Of a stretch of 5,412 nt of DNA, positions 1-5,321 are shown piece by piece (the first letter of the stretch is position 1; every line of letters starts with the position of its first letter). A model generated the notes under the pieces. That model had not been told where the DNA came from, searched no databases, and worked only from the letters and a program-made list of their open reading frames with translations. This DNA is from Frankiales bacterium (lineage in GTDB: Bacteria; Actinomycetota; Actinomycetes; Mycobacteriales; SCTD01), in NCBI GenBank assembly GCA_025965755.1, contig JAOPWI010000131.1, positions 1 to 5,412 on the forward strand. The letters run 5' to 3'. A program made the position numbers and the translations under genes.

Positions 1-663
1 CAGCGCCGCCGAGCCGGTCGCCGGGTCCTCGGCCACGCCCACTCCGCCGGCGAAGACCCGGGCGCGGACCGCCGAGCCGCCGAGCGCGAAGACCGACACG
101 CCGGCCCGGCCGAGCTCGGCCAGCAGCGCCAGATCGGGCCGGGTGCGGGCCAGGGCGTCGGGCTGCACGTGCAGGTAGGCGAAGTCGATGCCGGTCCCGC
201 ACGCCCGGGGCGGCGTGCCGGCCAGGTCGGCGCCGGTCAGGCCGACGGCGGCCAGCAGCGGCGCCGGGTCGAGCTCGTCCCCTGTCGAGGCGGCGCCGCC
301 GGTCAGCCGCACCTCGTCCTCGCCGATCTCGAGCGGCAGCAGCCCGGCACCGCACTCCTGCACCACCCGGCCGCGGGCGACCCGGCCCAGCCGGGCCAGC
401 ACCCAGGCCGCCCCGACGGAGGGGTGGCCGGCGAACGGCAGCTCCACCGCGGGCGTGAAGATGCGCAGCCGGTAGTCGGCCGCCGGGTCGTCGCTGCGCT
501 GCGGGAAGGCCGTCTCGGACAGGTTGAACTCGCGGGCCAGGCTCTGCAGCGCCGTGGTCGGCATGCCGTCGGTGTCCAGCACCACCGCCAGCGGGTTGCC
601 GGTGAAGGCGCGGTCGGTGAAGACGTCCACGACCTCGTAGGACAGTGACGGCGGCACGCTCAT
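1..663 (-). CDS. PhzF-family isomerase/epimerase-like protein (3' end outside window)
   Basis: The reverse strand reads as 221 codons from ATG (663-661) to the left edge with no stop. Landmarks of the PhzF (diaminopimelate-epimerase-like) fold are visible: an N-terminal strand with VDVFTDRAFTGNPLAVV (residues 12-28), the SETAF motif (49-53) whose Glu50 matches the catalytic glutamate of PhzF, FTP and FAGHPSVG (69-84), and EDPATGSAAL (212-221), the conserved second-domain loop. PhzF proteins are about 260-300 residues, so roughly 40-80 residues lie off the left edge. PhzF itself isomerises trans-2,3-dihydro-3-hydroxyanthranilate in phenazine synthesis, but most family members are cytosolic proteins of unknown substrate, and no phenazine gene is visible here, so the name should not be taken as a pathway call. 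No Shine-Dalgarno precedes the ATG. A TAGGGT hexamer ends 7 nt upstream, suggesting a leaderless transcript. The gene diverges from the reductase at 688. Confidence 0.93.
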   Translation of the reverse strand, partial: MSVPPSLSYEVVDVFTDRAFTGNPLAVVLDTDGMPTTALQSLAREFNLSETAFPQRSDDPAADYRLRIFTPAVELPFAGHPSVGAAWVLARLGRVARGRVVQECGAGLLPLEIGEDEVRLTGGAASTGDELDPAPLLAAVGLTGADLAGTPPRACGTGIDFAYLHVQPDALARTRPDLALLAELGRAGVSVFALGGSAVRARVFAGGVGVAEDPATGSAAL

Positions 664-668
664 GACCG

Positions 669-682
669 GGACCCTAGGGTCC
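669..682. promoter_or_regulatory. Palindromic bidirectional promoter candidate between divergent genes
   Basis: GGACCCTAGGGTCC is a perfect 14-bp inverted repeat centred at 675/676 in the 24-bp gap between the two divergent starts. It creates the actinobacterial -10 pattern TANNNT as TAGGGT on the plus strand (675-680) and on the minus strand (676-671). Each hexamer ends exactly 7 nt before its start codon: GTG at 688 and ATG at 663. Transcription would start at or next to the first base of each coding region, giving leaderless mRNAs, and neither gene has a Shine-Dalgarno sequence. No convincing -35 element is seen on either side. The palindrome could also, or instead, be an operator for a dimeric regulator. 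The geometry is seen in the sequence; promoter function is inferred. Confidence 0.55.
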
Positions 683-687
683 GGCAC

Positions 688-1416
688 GTGCACCTCCTCT
701 CCCCCGGTCCACCGCTCGACCTGCCGGGCCTGTACGACCTGTACGACCCGCCGGCCCGGAGCGTGCGCGGCGGCATGGTGCTCAGCGCCGACGGGGCGGC
801 GGCACATGACGGCAGCTCGCTGCCGCTGTCGACGCCGGCCGACAAGGTGGTCTTCAGAACGCTGCGCGCCGTCGCGGACGTGGTTCTGGTCGGCGCGGGG
901 ACCGCGCGGGCCGAGGACTACGGCCCCATCCCCGTGCCGGAGGCCGCGCGGGCCTGGCGCGGCGAGCGCGGCCGGCCGCCCCGGCCACCGCTCGCGGTGG
1001 TGTCCCGCGCGCTGGACCTCGATCCGGGCCAGCGCTGCTTCACCGGGCAGGTGCGCCCGCTGATCGTGACCTGCGCCGCCGCGCCCCCGGCCCGGCGGGC
1101 GGCGCTCGCCGAGGTGGCCGACGTGGTCATCGCAGGTGAGGAGCGGGTGGACCTGGCCGCTGCGCTCGCCGCGCTGGCCGACCGGGGCCTGGGCCGGGTG
1201 CTGTGCGAGGGCGGGCCGTCGCTGCTGGCCGGCCTGGTGGGCGCCGGCCTGCTCGACGAGCTGTGCATGACGCTGTCCCCGCTGCTGGCCGGCACCGGTC
1301 CCGGGATGCTCGCGGCGGCGTTGCCGGCTCCCGTACCGCTGGAGCTCGTGCACGTGCTGGAGGAGCAGGGCAGCCTGCTGCTGCGCTACGCCGTCGGAGG
1401 CTCACCCGGCCAGTAG
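688..1416 (+). CDS. RibD C-terminal-domain / DHFR-fold reductase (pyrimidine reductase family)
   Basis: This 242-residue protein is a stand-alone RibD_C (dihydrofolate-reductase fold) domain. Visible landmarks are the substrate-side LSADG (32-36), the NADPH-binding VGAGTARAEDYGP (68-80), and EGGPSLLAGLVGAGLLDEL (174-192), followed by the family's L-SPLLAG strand. The zinc cytidine-deaminase half of bifunctional RibD (HxE and PCxxC) is absent, so this is not a complete riboflavin deaminase-reductase. It resembles the actinobacterial Rv2671 group, reported to reduce dihydrofolate weakly and linked to antifolate resistance; the true substrate here (5-amino-6-ribosylamino-uracil phosphate, dihydrofolate or other) cannot be told from sequence. 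Probably cytosolic and NADPH-dependent. The GTG start at 688 is preferred because residues 1-30 include family-like sequence upstream of the DHFR core; the ATG at 775 would cut into the first strand. There is no Shine-Dalgarno, so it is probably leaderless. The next gene begins 11 bp after the stop. Confidence 0.88.
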   Translation: MHLLSPGPPLDLPGLYDLYDPPARSVRGGMVLSADGAAAHDGSSLPLSTPADKVVFRTLRAVADVVLVGAGTARAEDYGPIPVPEAARAWRGERGRPPRPPLAVVSRALDLDPGQRCFTGQVRPLIVTCAAAPPARRAALAEVADVVIAGEERVDLAAALAALADRGLGRVLCEGGPSLLAGLVGAGLLDELCMTLSPLLAGTGPGMLAAALPAPVPLELVHVLEEQGSLLLRYAVGGSPGQ

Positions 1417-1419
1417 CCT
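1414..1419 (+). promoter_or_regulatory. Weak -10-like hexamer TAGCCT before the MgtE_N/CBS gene
   Basis: TAGCCT fits TANNNT, overlaps the reductase stop codon, and ends 8 nt before the GTG at 1428. That GTG has no nearby Shine-Dalgarno; the closest purine run, GGAGG at 1396-1400, lies 27 nt upstream. This could be an internal leaderless promoter, or the gene may be read through from the reductase as an operon. TAG is forced by the stop codon, so chance occurrence is likely. Confidence 0.25.
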
Positions 1420-1427
1420 CGCCACTC

Positions 1428-2675
1428 GTGAGCACCGGGTCCCGCGTCTTCGTCGCACGCGTTGCCGGGCTCCCCGTCTTCGACCCCAACGGCGACCAGG
1501 TGGGCCGGGTCCGCGACGTGGTGGTCGCGCTGCGCATCGGCCGGGACGCCCCGCGCGTGCTGGGCATCGCGGTCGAGATCCAGGCCCGGCGCCGGATCTT
1601 CGTCCCGATCGGCCGGGTCACCGCGATCGACCCGGAGGCCGTCCTGCTGTCGACCGGGACGGTGAGCCTGCGCCGCTTCGACAAGCGGCCCGGCGAGACG
1701 CTGGTGCTGGCCGAGCTGCTCGACCGCACGGTCACCGTGCGGGAGTCCGGCGAGAGCGTCGTCGTCGTCGACGTCGCGATGGAGCAGACCCGCACCGACT
1801 GGCTGCTGACCCGGGTCGCCGTGCGCCGGGCCGGCCTGCGCGGGCGCCGTCGCGCCGCGGTCGAGCAGCTCGAGTGGGACGCGGTGAGCGGCTTCTCGCT
1901 GCCCGAGGGCGCTCAGGGGGCGGCCAACCTGCTCGCCGTGTTCGAGAAGCTGCGCCCCGCCGACCTGGCCGGCGTCATGCACGACCTGTCCGGCAAGCGC
2001 CGGGCCGAGATCGCCGCCGCCCTCGATGACGAGCGGCTGGCCGACGTGCTGGAGGAGATGCCCGAGGAGCAGCAGGTCGAGCTGCTCGGCGGGCTGGAGG
2101 ACGAGCGCGCCGCGGATGTCCTCGAGGCGATGGCGCCCGACGACGCCGCCGACCTGCTCGGCGAGCTGCCCGCCGCCGAGGCCGAGCGCCTGCTCGAGCT
2201 GATGGCCCCGGACGAGGCCGCCCCGGTGCGCAGCCTGCTGGCCTACAGCGACGACACGGCCGGCGGCCTCATGACCTCCGAGCCCATCATCCTGCCGCCC
2301 AACGCGACGGTGGCCGAGGCGCTCGCCCGCGTCCGCAACCCGGACCTGTCACCCGCGCTGGCGGCGCAGGTCTACGTGGTGCGCCCGCCCTACGAGACGC
2401 CCACCGGGCGCTACCTGGGCACCGTGCACTTTCAGCGGCTGCTGCGCGAGCCCCCGTCCTCGCTGGTGAGCGCCGTCGTGGACACCGACATCGACCCCCT
2501 GCTGCCGGAGGCCCCGCTCAGCGAGGTCACCCGGCACCTGGCGTCGTACAACCTCGTGGCCGCTCCGGTCGTGGACAGCGAGCAGCGCCTGGTCGGTGCG
2601 ATCACCGTCGACGACGTCCTGGACCACCTGCTGCCGCAGGACTGGCGGGCCCGCAGCTCGGTGCGCCGTGGCTGA
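1428..2675 (+). CDS. PRC-barrel / MgtE N-domain / CBS-pair protein (soluble, channel-less)
   Basis: The product is 415 residues. In order it has a PRC-barrel-like N-terminus (about 8-75, with LPVFDPNGDQVGRVRD and FVPIGRVTAIDP), a second beta-rich PRC-like stretch (about 85-165), an MgtE_N helical superhelix (about 172-280) built from acidic repeats such as DERLADVLEEM and DDAADLLGEL, and a CBS pair (about 281-410) with AGGLMTSEPI, YLGTVHF and LVAAPVVDSEQRLVGAITVDDVLD. In MgtE channels the N and CBS domains bind Mg2+ and gate the pore. Here the protein ends just after the second CBS motif and has no membrane helices, so it should not be called a magnesium transporter. It is more likely a cytosolic Mg2+ or nucleotide sensor. 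M. tuberculosis Rv1232c is, from memory, a similar protein. GTG 1428 is chosen because the family-like sequence begins there; in-frame upstream sequence overlaps the reductase and is low-complexity Arg/Ala. The end overlaps the DUF1003 gene by 8 bp. Confidence 0.9.
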   Translation: MSTGSRVFVARVAGLPVFDPNGDQVGRVRDVVVALRIGRDAPRVLGIAVEIQARRRIFVPIGRVTAIDPEAVLLSTGTVSLRRFDKRPGETLVLAELLDRTVTVRESGESVVVVDVAMEQTRTDWLLTRVAVRRAGLRGRRRAAVEQLEWDAVSGFSLPEGAQGAANLLAVFEKLRPADLAGVMHDLSGKRRAEIAAALDDERLADVLEEMPEEQQVELLGGLEDERAADVLEAMAPDDAADLLGELPAAEAERLLELMAPDEAAPVRSLLAYSDDTAGGLMTSEPIILPPNATVAEALARVRNPDLSPALAAQVYVVRPPYETPTGRYLGTVHFQRLLREPPSSLVSAVVDTDIDPLLPEAPLSEVTRHLASYNLVAAPVVDSEQRLVGAITVDDVLDHLLPQDWRARSSVRRG

Positions 2676-3330
2676 GCCGCGCAAGGCCACCTCGCGCACC
2701 CGGCTGGACCTGCCCGCGGCGCAGCGGCGCAGCTTCCGGCCGTACTACGACCCGGAGAGCTTCGGCCGGGTCAGCGAGCGGATCGCGCGCTTCCTGGGCA
2801 CCGGCCGCTTTCTCGTCTACATGACGCTGTTCGTCGCTCTCTGGCTGGTCTGGAACACCTTCGCACCGGACCGGGTGCAGTTCGACCCCCGGGCGCTGAA
2901 CTACACGCTGCTCACGCTGATCCTGTCGCTGCAGGCGTCCTACGCCGCTCCGCTGATCCTGCTCGCGCAGAACCGGCAGACCGACCGCGACCGGGTCAGC
3001 AACGAGGAGGACCGGGCGCAGAACGCGCGGCTGATGGCCGAGGTGGAGTACCTCACCCGCGAGCTGGCCTCGCTGCGGCAGGCGGTCGGCGAGGTGGCCA
3101 CCCGCGACTTCGTGCGTGACCAGCTGCGCGAGGTCGCCGAGGAGGTGGTCGCGCGCACGAGCGAGGGTGCCGGCGCGGTGCTGTACGACCAGCAGAAGCG
3201 GCTGGAGAAGGAGGAGCGCGAGCGGCGGGCCGAGCGAAAGCGCCGCCGGTCCCAGCACAGCGAGGAGCAGCCGACGAGCGTCGGTGGCGGTCTCGGCGAG
3301 CCCTTCGTGGGAGGCGACGACTCCGGCTGA
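2668..3330 (+). CDS. DUF1003 two-helix membrane protein
   Basis: This 220-residue protein carries the DUF1003 signature. The first transmembrane segment lies at about 47-66 (GRFLVYMTLFVALWLVWNTF), followed by a short loop containing FDPR, then a second hydrophobic segment at about 77-100 ending in the conserved SLQASYAAPLILLAQNRQ (87-104) and DRDR. The rest is cytosolic-looking and highly charged: a predicted coiled-coil at about 108-150 and a basic/acidic helix at about 178-197 (KRLEKEERERRAERKRRR). The molecular function of DUF1003 is unknown. The GTG at 2668 lies within the last codons of the upstream gene (8-bp overlap), which implies translational coupling, and this pairing with an MgtE_N/CBS protein recurs in actinobacteria. 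I infer that it is the membrane partner or anchor of the sensor protein. An in-frame upstream start at 2596 would overlap the CBS domain further and add non-family residues, so it is rejected. Length is normal for the family. Confidence 0.9.
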   Translation: MAEPRKATSRTRLDLPAAQRRSFRPYYDPESFGRVSERIARFLGTGRFLVYMTLFVALWLVWNTFAPDRVQFDPRALNYTLLTLILSLQASYAAPLILLAQNRQTDRDRVSNEEDRAQNARLMAEVEYLTRELASLRQAVGEVATRDFVRDQLREVAEEVVARTSEGAGAVLYDQQKRLEKEERERRAERKRRRSQHSEEQPTSVGGGLGEPFVGGDDSG

Positions 3331-3339
3331 TCTGTTCGC

Positions 3340-3367
3340 TTCACTCAGACGGTGCATCGGCCGATGG
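3340..3367 (+). promoter_or_regulatory. FliA-family (sigma-28-like) promoter candidate for pilB
   Basis: The 44-bp gap between the DUF1003 and pilB genes contains GCCGATGG at 3360-3367, matching six of eight positions of the GCCGATAA -10 element of FliA/WhiG-type sigma factors. TTCA at 3340-3343 lies 16 nt upstream in the -35 position, similar to the TAAA or CTCA -35 of this class. The -10 ends 7 nt before the GTG at 3375, so the transcript would begin at or almost at the start codon. A better CTCA match at 3344-3347 has only a 12-nt spacer. No TANNNT housekeeping -10 is present in this gap. This is a motif match only. Confidence 0.4.
3355..3366. repeat. 12-bp perfect palindrome CATCGGCCGATG upstream of pilB
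   Basis: CATCGGCCGATG is a perfect inverted repeat with no loop, ending 8 nt before the pilB start and overlapping the candidate GCCGATGG -10 element. It is not a rho-independent terminator, having no loop and no T-run. It may be an operator for a dimeric regulator, or a by-product of the promoter sequence. The adjoining GGGG (3366-3369) could serve as a weak ribosome binding site 5 nt before the GTG. Confidence 0.4.
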
Positions 3368-3374
3368 GGTCTGT

Positions 3375-5321
3375 GTGACTCCCCCGTCTCCCCTCCCCTC
3401 CGTGGGCCAGGCCGTCGACCGGAACCGCCGCAGGCGGCTCGGCGAGGTGCTGGTCGGCCAGGGTGTGCTGACGGAGGAGCAGGTCTCGGCCGCGCTGCAG
3501 AGCCAGCAGGACGTGCCCGAGGGCCGCCCGCGCCGGCGGCTCGGGCAGGTCATCATCGAGTGCGGCTTCGCCACCGAGCGCCAGATCGCCGAGGCGCTCG
3601 CGGAGGCTCTGGGCCTGCCGCTGGTCGACCTCGGCCGCACGCTCGTCGTTCCCGAGGCCGTCCGCCTGCTGCCGCGCGCCGTCGCGGAGCGCAGCGGCGT
3701 GCTGGTCATCGCCAAGGACGGCGGCCGCCTGACGGTCGCGACCGCAGATCCCACCAACGTGCTCGCGCTCGACGACGTCAAGCTCTACACCGGCGCGCTC
3801 GAGCTCCACGTCGTCGTCGCCGTCGACAGCCAGGTCCGGGACCACCTGGCCCGCTCGTGGTCGCTGTCGGAGGACTCCTCCGGCATGTCCACGCTGGTCC
3901 AGGACATCGGCTCCAACGAGGAGGAGAACGACTCCGCCTCGGCGCAGGCCGTGGAGGCCGCGCCGATCGTCCGCCTCGTCGACGTCGTTCTCGCCGACGC
4001 CGTGCGGGCCCGCGCCAGCGACGTCCACGTCGAGCCGCAGGCCGGCGACCTGCGCATCCGCTACCGCGTCGACGGCCTGCTCCGCGACGTCATGACCGTG
4101 CCGCGGGGCGCGACCGCGGCCGCCGTCAGCCGCATCAAGATCCTCTCCGGTCTGGACATCGCCGAGCGGCGCAAGCCGCAGGACGGCCGCGCCAAGCTCT
4201 CGGTGGACGGCTACACCGTCGAGGCCCGCATCTCCACGCTGCCGACCCTGCACGGCGAGAAGGTCGTCATCCGCATCCTGCCGCGGGCCGACAACGTGCC
4301 GCTGCTGAGCGCGACCGGCCTGACCCCGGCCCAGCAGAACGTCCTGGCCGGCGCGCTGCAGCAGGCGCAGGGCCTGGTGCTCATCACCGGCCCGACCGGC
4401 TCCGGCAAGACCAACACGCTCTACGCGTCGATTCAGCAGGTCAGCACGCCCGACCGCAACATCGTGACGCTGGAGGACCCGGTCGAGGTGCAGGTCGCCG
4501 GCATCACCCAGGTGCAGGTGCACGAGCGCTCGGGGCTGACCTTCGCCCGCGGGCTGCGCAGCATCCTGCGCCAGGACCCCGACATCGTGCTGGTCGGCGA
4601 GGTCCGCGATCAGGAGACCGCCGAGCTGGCCCTGCAGGCCTCGCTGACCGGCCACCTGGTCCTGACGACTCTGCACACCAACGATGCGGTCAGCGCCATC
4701 ACCCGCCTGGTCGACATGGGCGTCGAGCCGTTCCTCGTCGCCTCGTCGCTGACGCTCGTGGTGGCCCAGCGCCTCGTCCGCACGCCGTGCGAGGCCTGCG
4801 CCGCGCCGTACGCCCCCGCGCCCCGCGTTCTGGAGATGCTCGGGCTGCACGAGGCCGACCTGGCCGGCGCCACCCCGCGCATGGGCCGGGGCTGCGCCGA
4901 CTGCGGCGGCACCGGCTACCGCGGCCGCACCGGGATCTACGAGGTGCTGCCGATCAGCGCCACGCTGCGCAAGGTGCTGCTGGCCACGCCGACCGAGGCC
5001 GCCATCGGCGCCGCGGCCCGCGACCAGGGCATGACCACGCTGCGCGCCTCGGCGCTGGCCGCCGCACACCGCGGCGCCACCTCGTACGAGGAGGTGCTGC
5101 GCGTGACCCAGGTCGACGCCGTCGCCGGCCCGCGCTGCCCGTCGTGCGCCCGCTCGCTGGCCGACGACATGGTCGTGTGCCCCTGGGACGGCACCCCGGT
5201 CCGCCGCGACCTGTGCCTGGGCTGCGAGCGCCCGCTGCTCGACGAGTGGTCGACCTGCCCGTGGTGCAAGACCGCGGTCACCCGCACCGAGCTGCCGATC
5301 CCCCGCCGACGCGAGCCCTAG
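3375..5321 (+). CDS. pilB: PilB/GspE-family type IV pilus / type II secretion assembly ATPase with C-terminal double zinc ribbon
   Basis: This 648-residue protein is a hexameric secretion-ATPase subunit that would power pilus extension or pseudopilus assembly at the inner face of the membrane. An MshEN/T2SSE_N domain (about 18-155) holds two copies of the RLGxxLVxxG motif, at 21-44 and 55-78. An acidic linker (about 165-195) follows. The ATPase core (about 196-580) shows AERRKPQDGR (263-272), Walker A GPTGSGKT (339-346, Lys345), Asp box TLEDPVE, Walker B DPDIVLVGEVRD (401-412, Glu409) and His box TGHLVLTTLHTNDA (425-438). The tetracysteine zinc motif is C472xxC475...C507xxC510. These, and the zinc motif in particular, favour GspE/PilB over the retraction ATPase PilT. 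Unusually, the C-terminus (588-635) adds two further cysteine clusters. The GTG start at 3375 follows GGGG by 5 nt. No other pilus gene is adjacent, so the platform protein, pilins and PilT must lie elsewhere. The 3' end abuts a convergent gene with no room for a terminator. Confidence 0.95.
   Translation: MTPPSPLPSVGQAVDRNRRRRLGEVLVGQGVLTEEQVSAALQSQQDVPEGRPRRRLGQVIIECGFATERQIAEALAEALGLPLVDLGRTLVVPEAVRLLPRAVAERSGVLVIAKDGGRLTVATADPTNVLALDDVKLYTGALELHVVVAVDSQVRDHLARSWSLSEDSSGMSTLVQDIGSNEEENDSASAQAVEAAPIVRLVDVVLADAVRARASDVHVEPQAGDLRIRYRVDGLLRDVMTVPRGATAAAVSRIKILSGLDIAERRKPQDGRAKLSVDGYTVEARISTLPTLHGEKVVIRILPRADNVPLLSATGLTPAQQNVLAGALQQAQGLVLITGPTGSGKTNTLYASIQQVSTPDRNIVTLEDPVEVQVAGITQVQVHERSGLTFARGLRSILRQDPDIVLVGEVRDQETAELALQASLTGHLVLTTLHTNDAVSAITRLVDMGVEPFLVASSLTLVVAQRLVRTPCEACAAPYAPAPRVLEMLGLHEADLAGATPRMGRGCADCGGTGYRGRTGIYEVLPISATLRKVLLATPTEAAIGAAARDQGMTTLRASALAAAHRGATSYEEVLRVTQVDAVAGPRCPSCARSLADDMVVCPWDGTPVRRDLCLGCERPLLDEWSTCPWCKTAVTRTELPIPRRREP
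5136..5279 (+). other. Tandem zinc-ribbon-like module at the C-terminus of the PilB ATPase
   Basis: Codons 588-635 encode two cysteine units with identical spacing. Unit one is C588-x2-C591-x10-C602-x2-D605; unit two is C614-x2-C617-x10-C628-x2-C631. They repeat with a 26-residue period and share C, C, R, L, D, CPW, T and V at matching places (10 of 22 aligned residues), consistent with an internal duplication. The fold resembles double zinc ribbons. The first unit has Asp in the fourth ligand position, which may still bind zinc or may mark a degenerate site. The module follows the normal end of the ATPase domain and is distinct from its tetracysteine motif (472-510). Confidence 0.75.
5318..5321. 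other. Shared CTAG: overlapping stop codons of convergent genes
   Basis: The pilB stop TAG (5319-5321) and the minus-strand gene's stop TAG (5320-5318) overlap within one palindromic CTAG. The convergent genes therefore have no intergenic space, and no hairpin terminator is visible nearby. Their mRNAs must overlap antisense at the 3' ends unless termination occurs by another route. Confidence 0.8.

Noticed and set aside
169..648. Plus-strand open frame of 159 codons near the left edge
   Set aside because: It is antisense to the PhzF-family gene, whose catalytic-Glu motif and EDPATG loop are clear on the minus strand. The plus-strand translation is Gly/Arg/Gln-rich noise.
1203..1427. In-frame 75-codon N-terminal extension of the MgtE_N/CBS protein
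   Set aside because: It lies inside the reductase gene, translates to Arg/Ala/Gly-rich sequence, and family-like sequence begins only at the GTG at 1428.
1756..1774. GTC microrepeat (tandem GTCGTC units)
   Set aside because: It encodes a run of valines in a beta strand of the PRC-like region. The short coding repeat has no sign of separate function.
1386..1982. Minus-strand open frames over the reductase and MgtE_N/CBS genes (also 1127-1795)
   Set aside because: Arg/Ala/Ser/Thr-rich or Gly/Asp/His/Gln-rich translations with no recognisable domain, opposite well-supported plus-strand genes.
1941..2240. Repeated acidic helical segments in the MgtE_N region
   Set aside because: Repeating short helices are the normal superhelical fold of MgtE_N domains, not a novel repeat element.
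2602..3357. 251-codon minus-strand open frame over the DUF1003 gene
   Set aside because: It is a shadow of the DUF1003 codons. The plus-strand reading has conserved DUF1003 motifs and hydrophobic helices.
3331..3374. Transcription terminator after the DUF1003 gene
   Set aside because: The only inverted repeat, CATCGGCCGATG, has no loop and no following T-run, so it does not look like an intrinsic terminator.
3345..5069. Long (574-codon) open frame on the minus strand antisense to pilB
   Set aside because: Its translation is low-complexity Ala/Gly/Arg/Asp/Gln/His sequence with no family resemblance, while the plus strand has every catalytic motif of the secretion ATPase. Long antisense open frames are expected in DNA this GC-rich.
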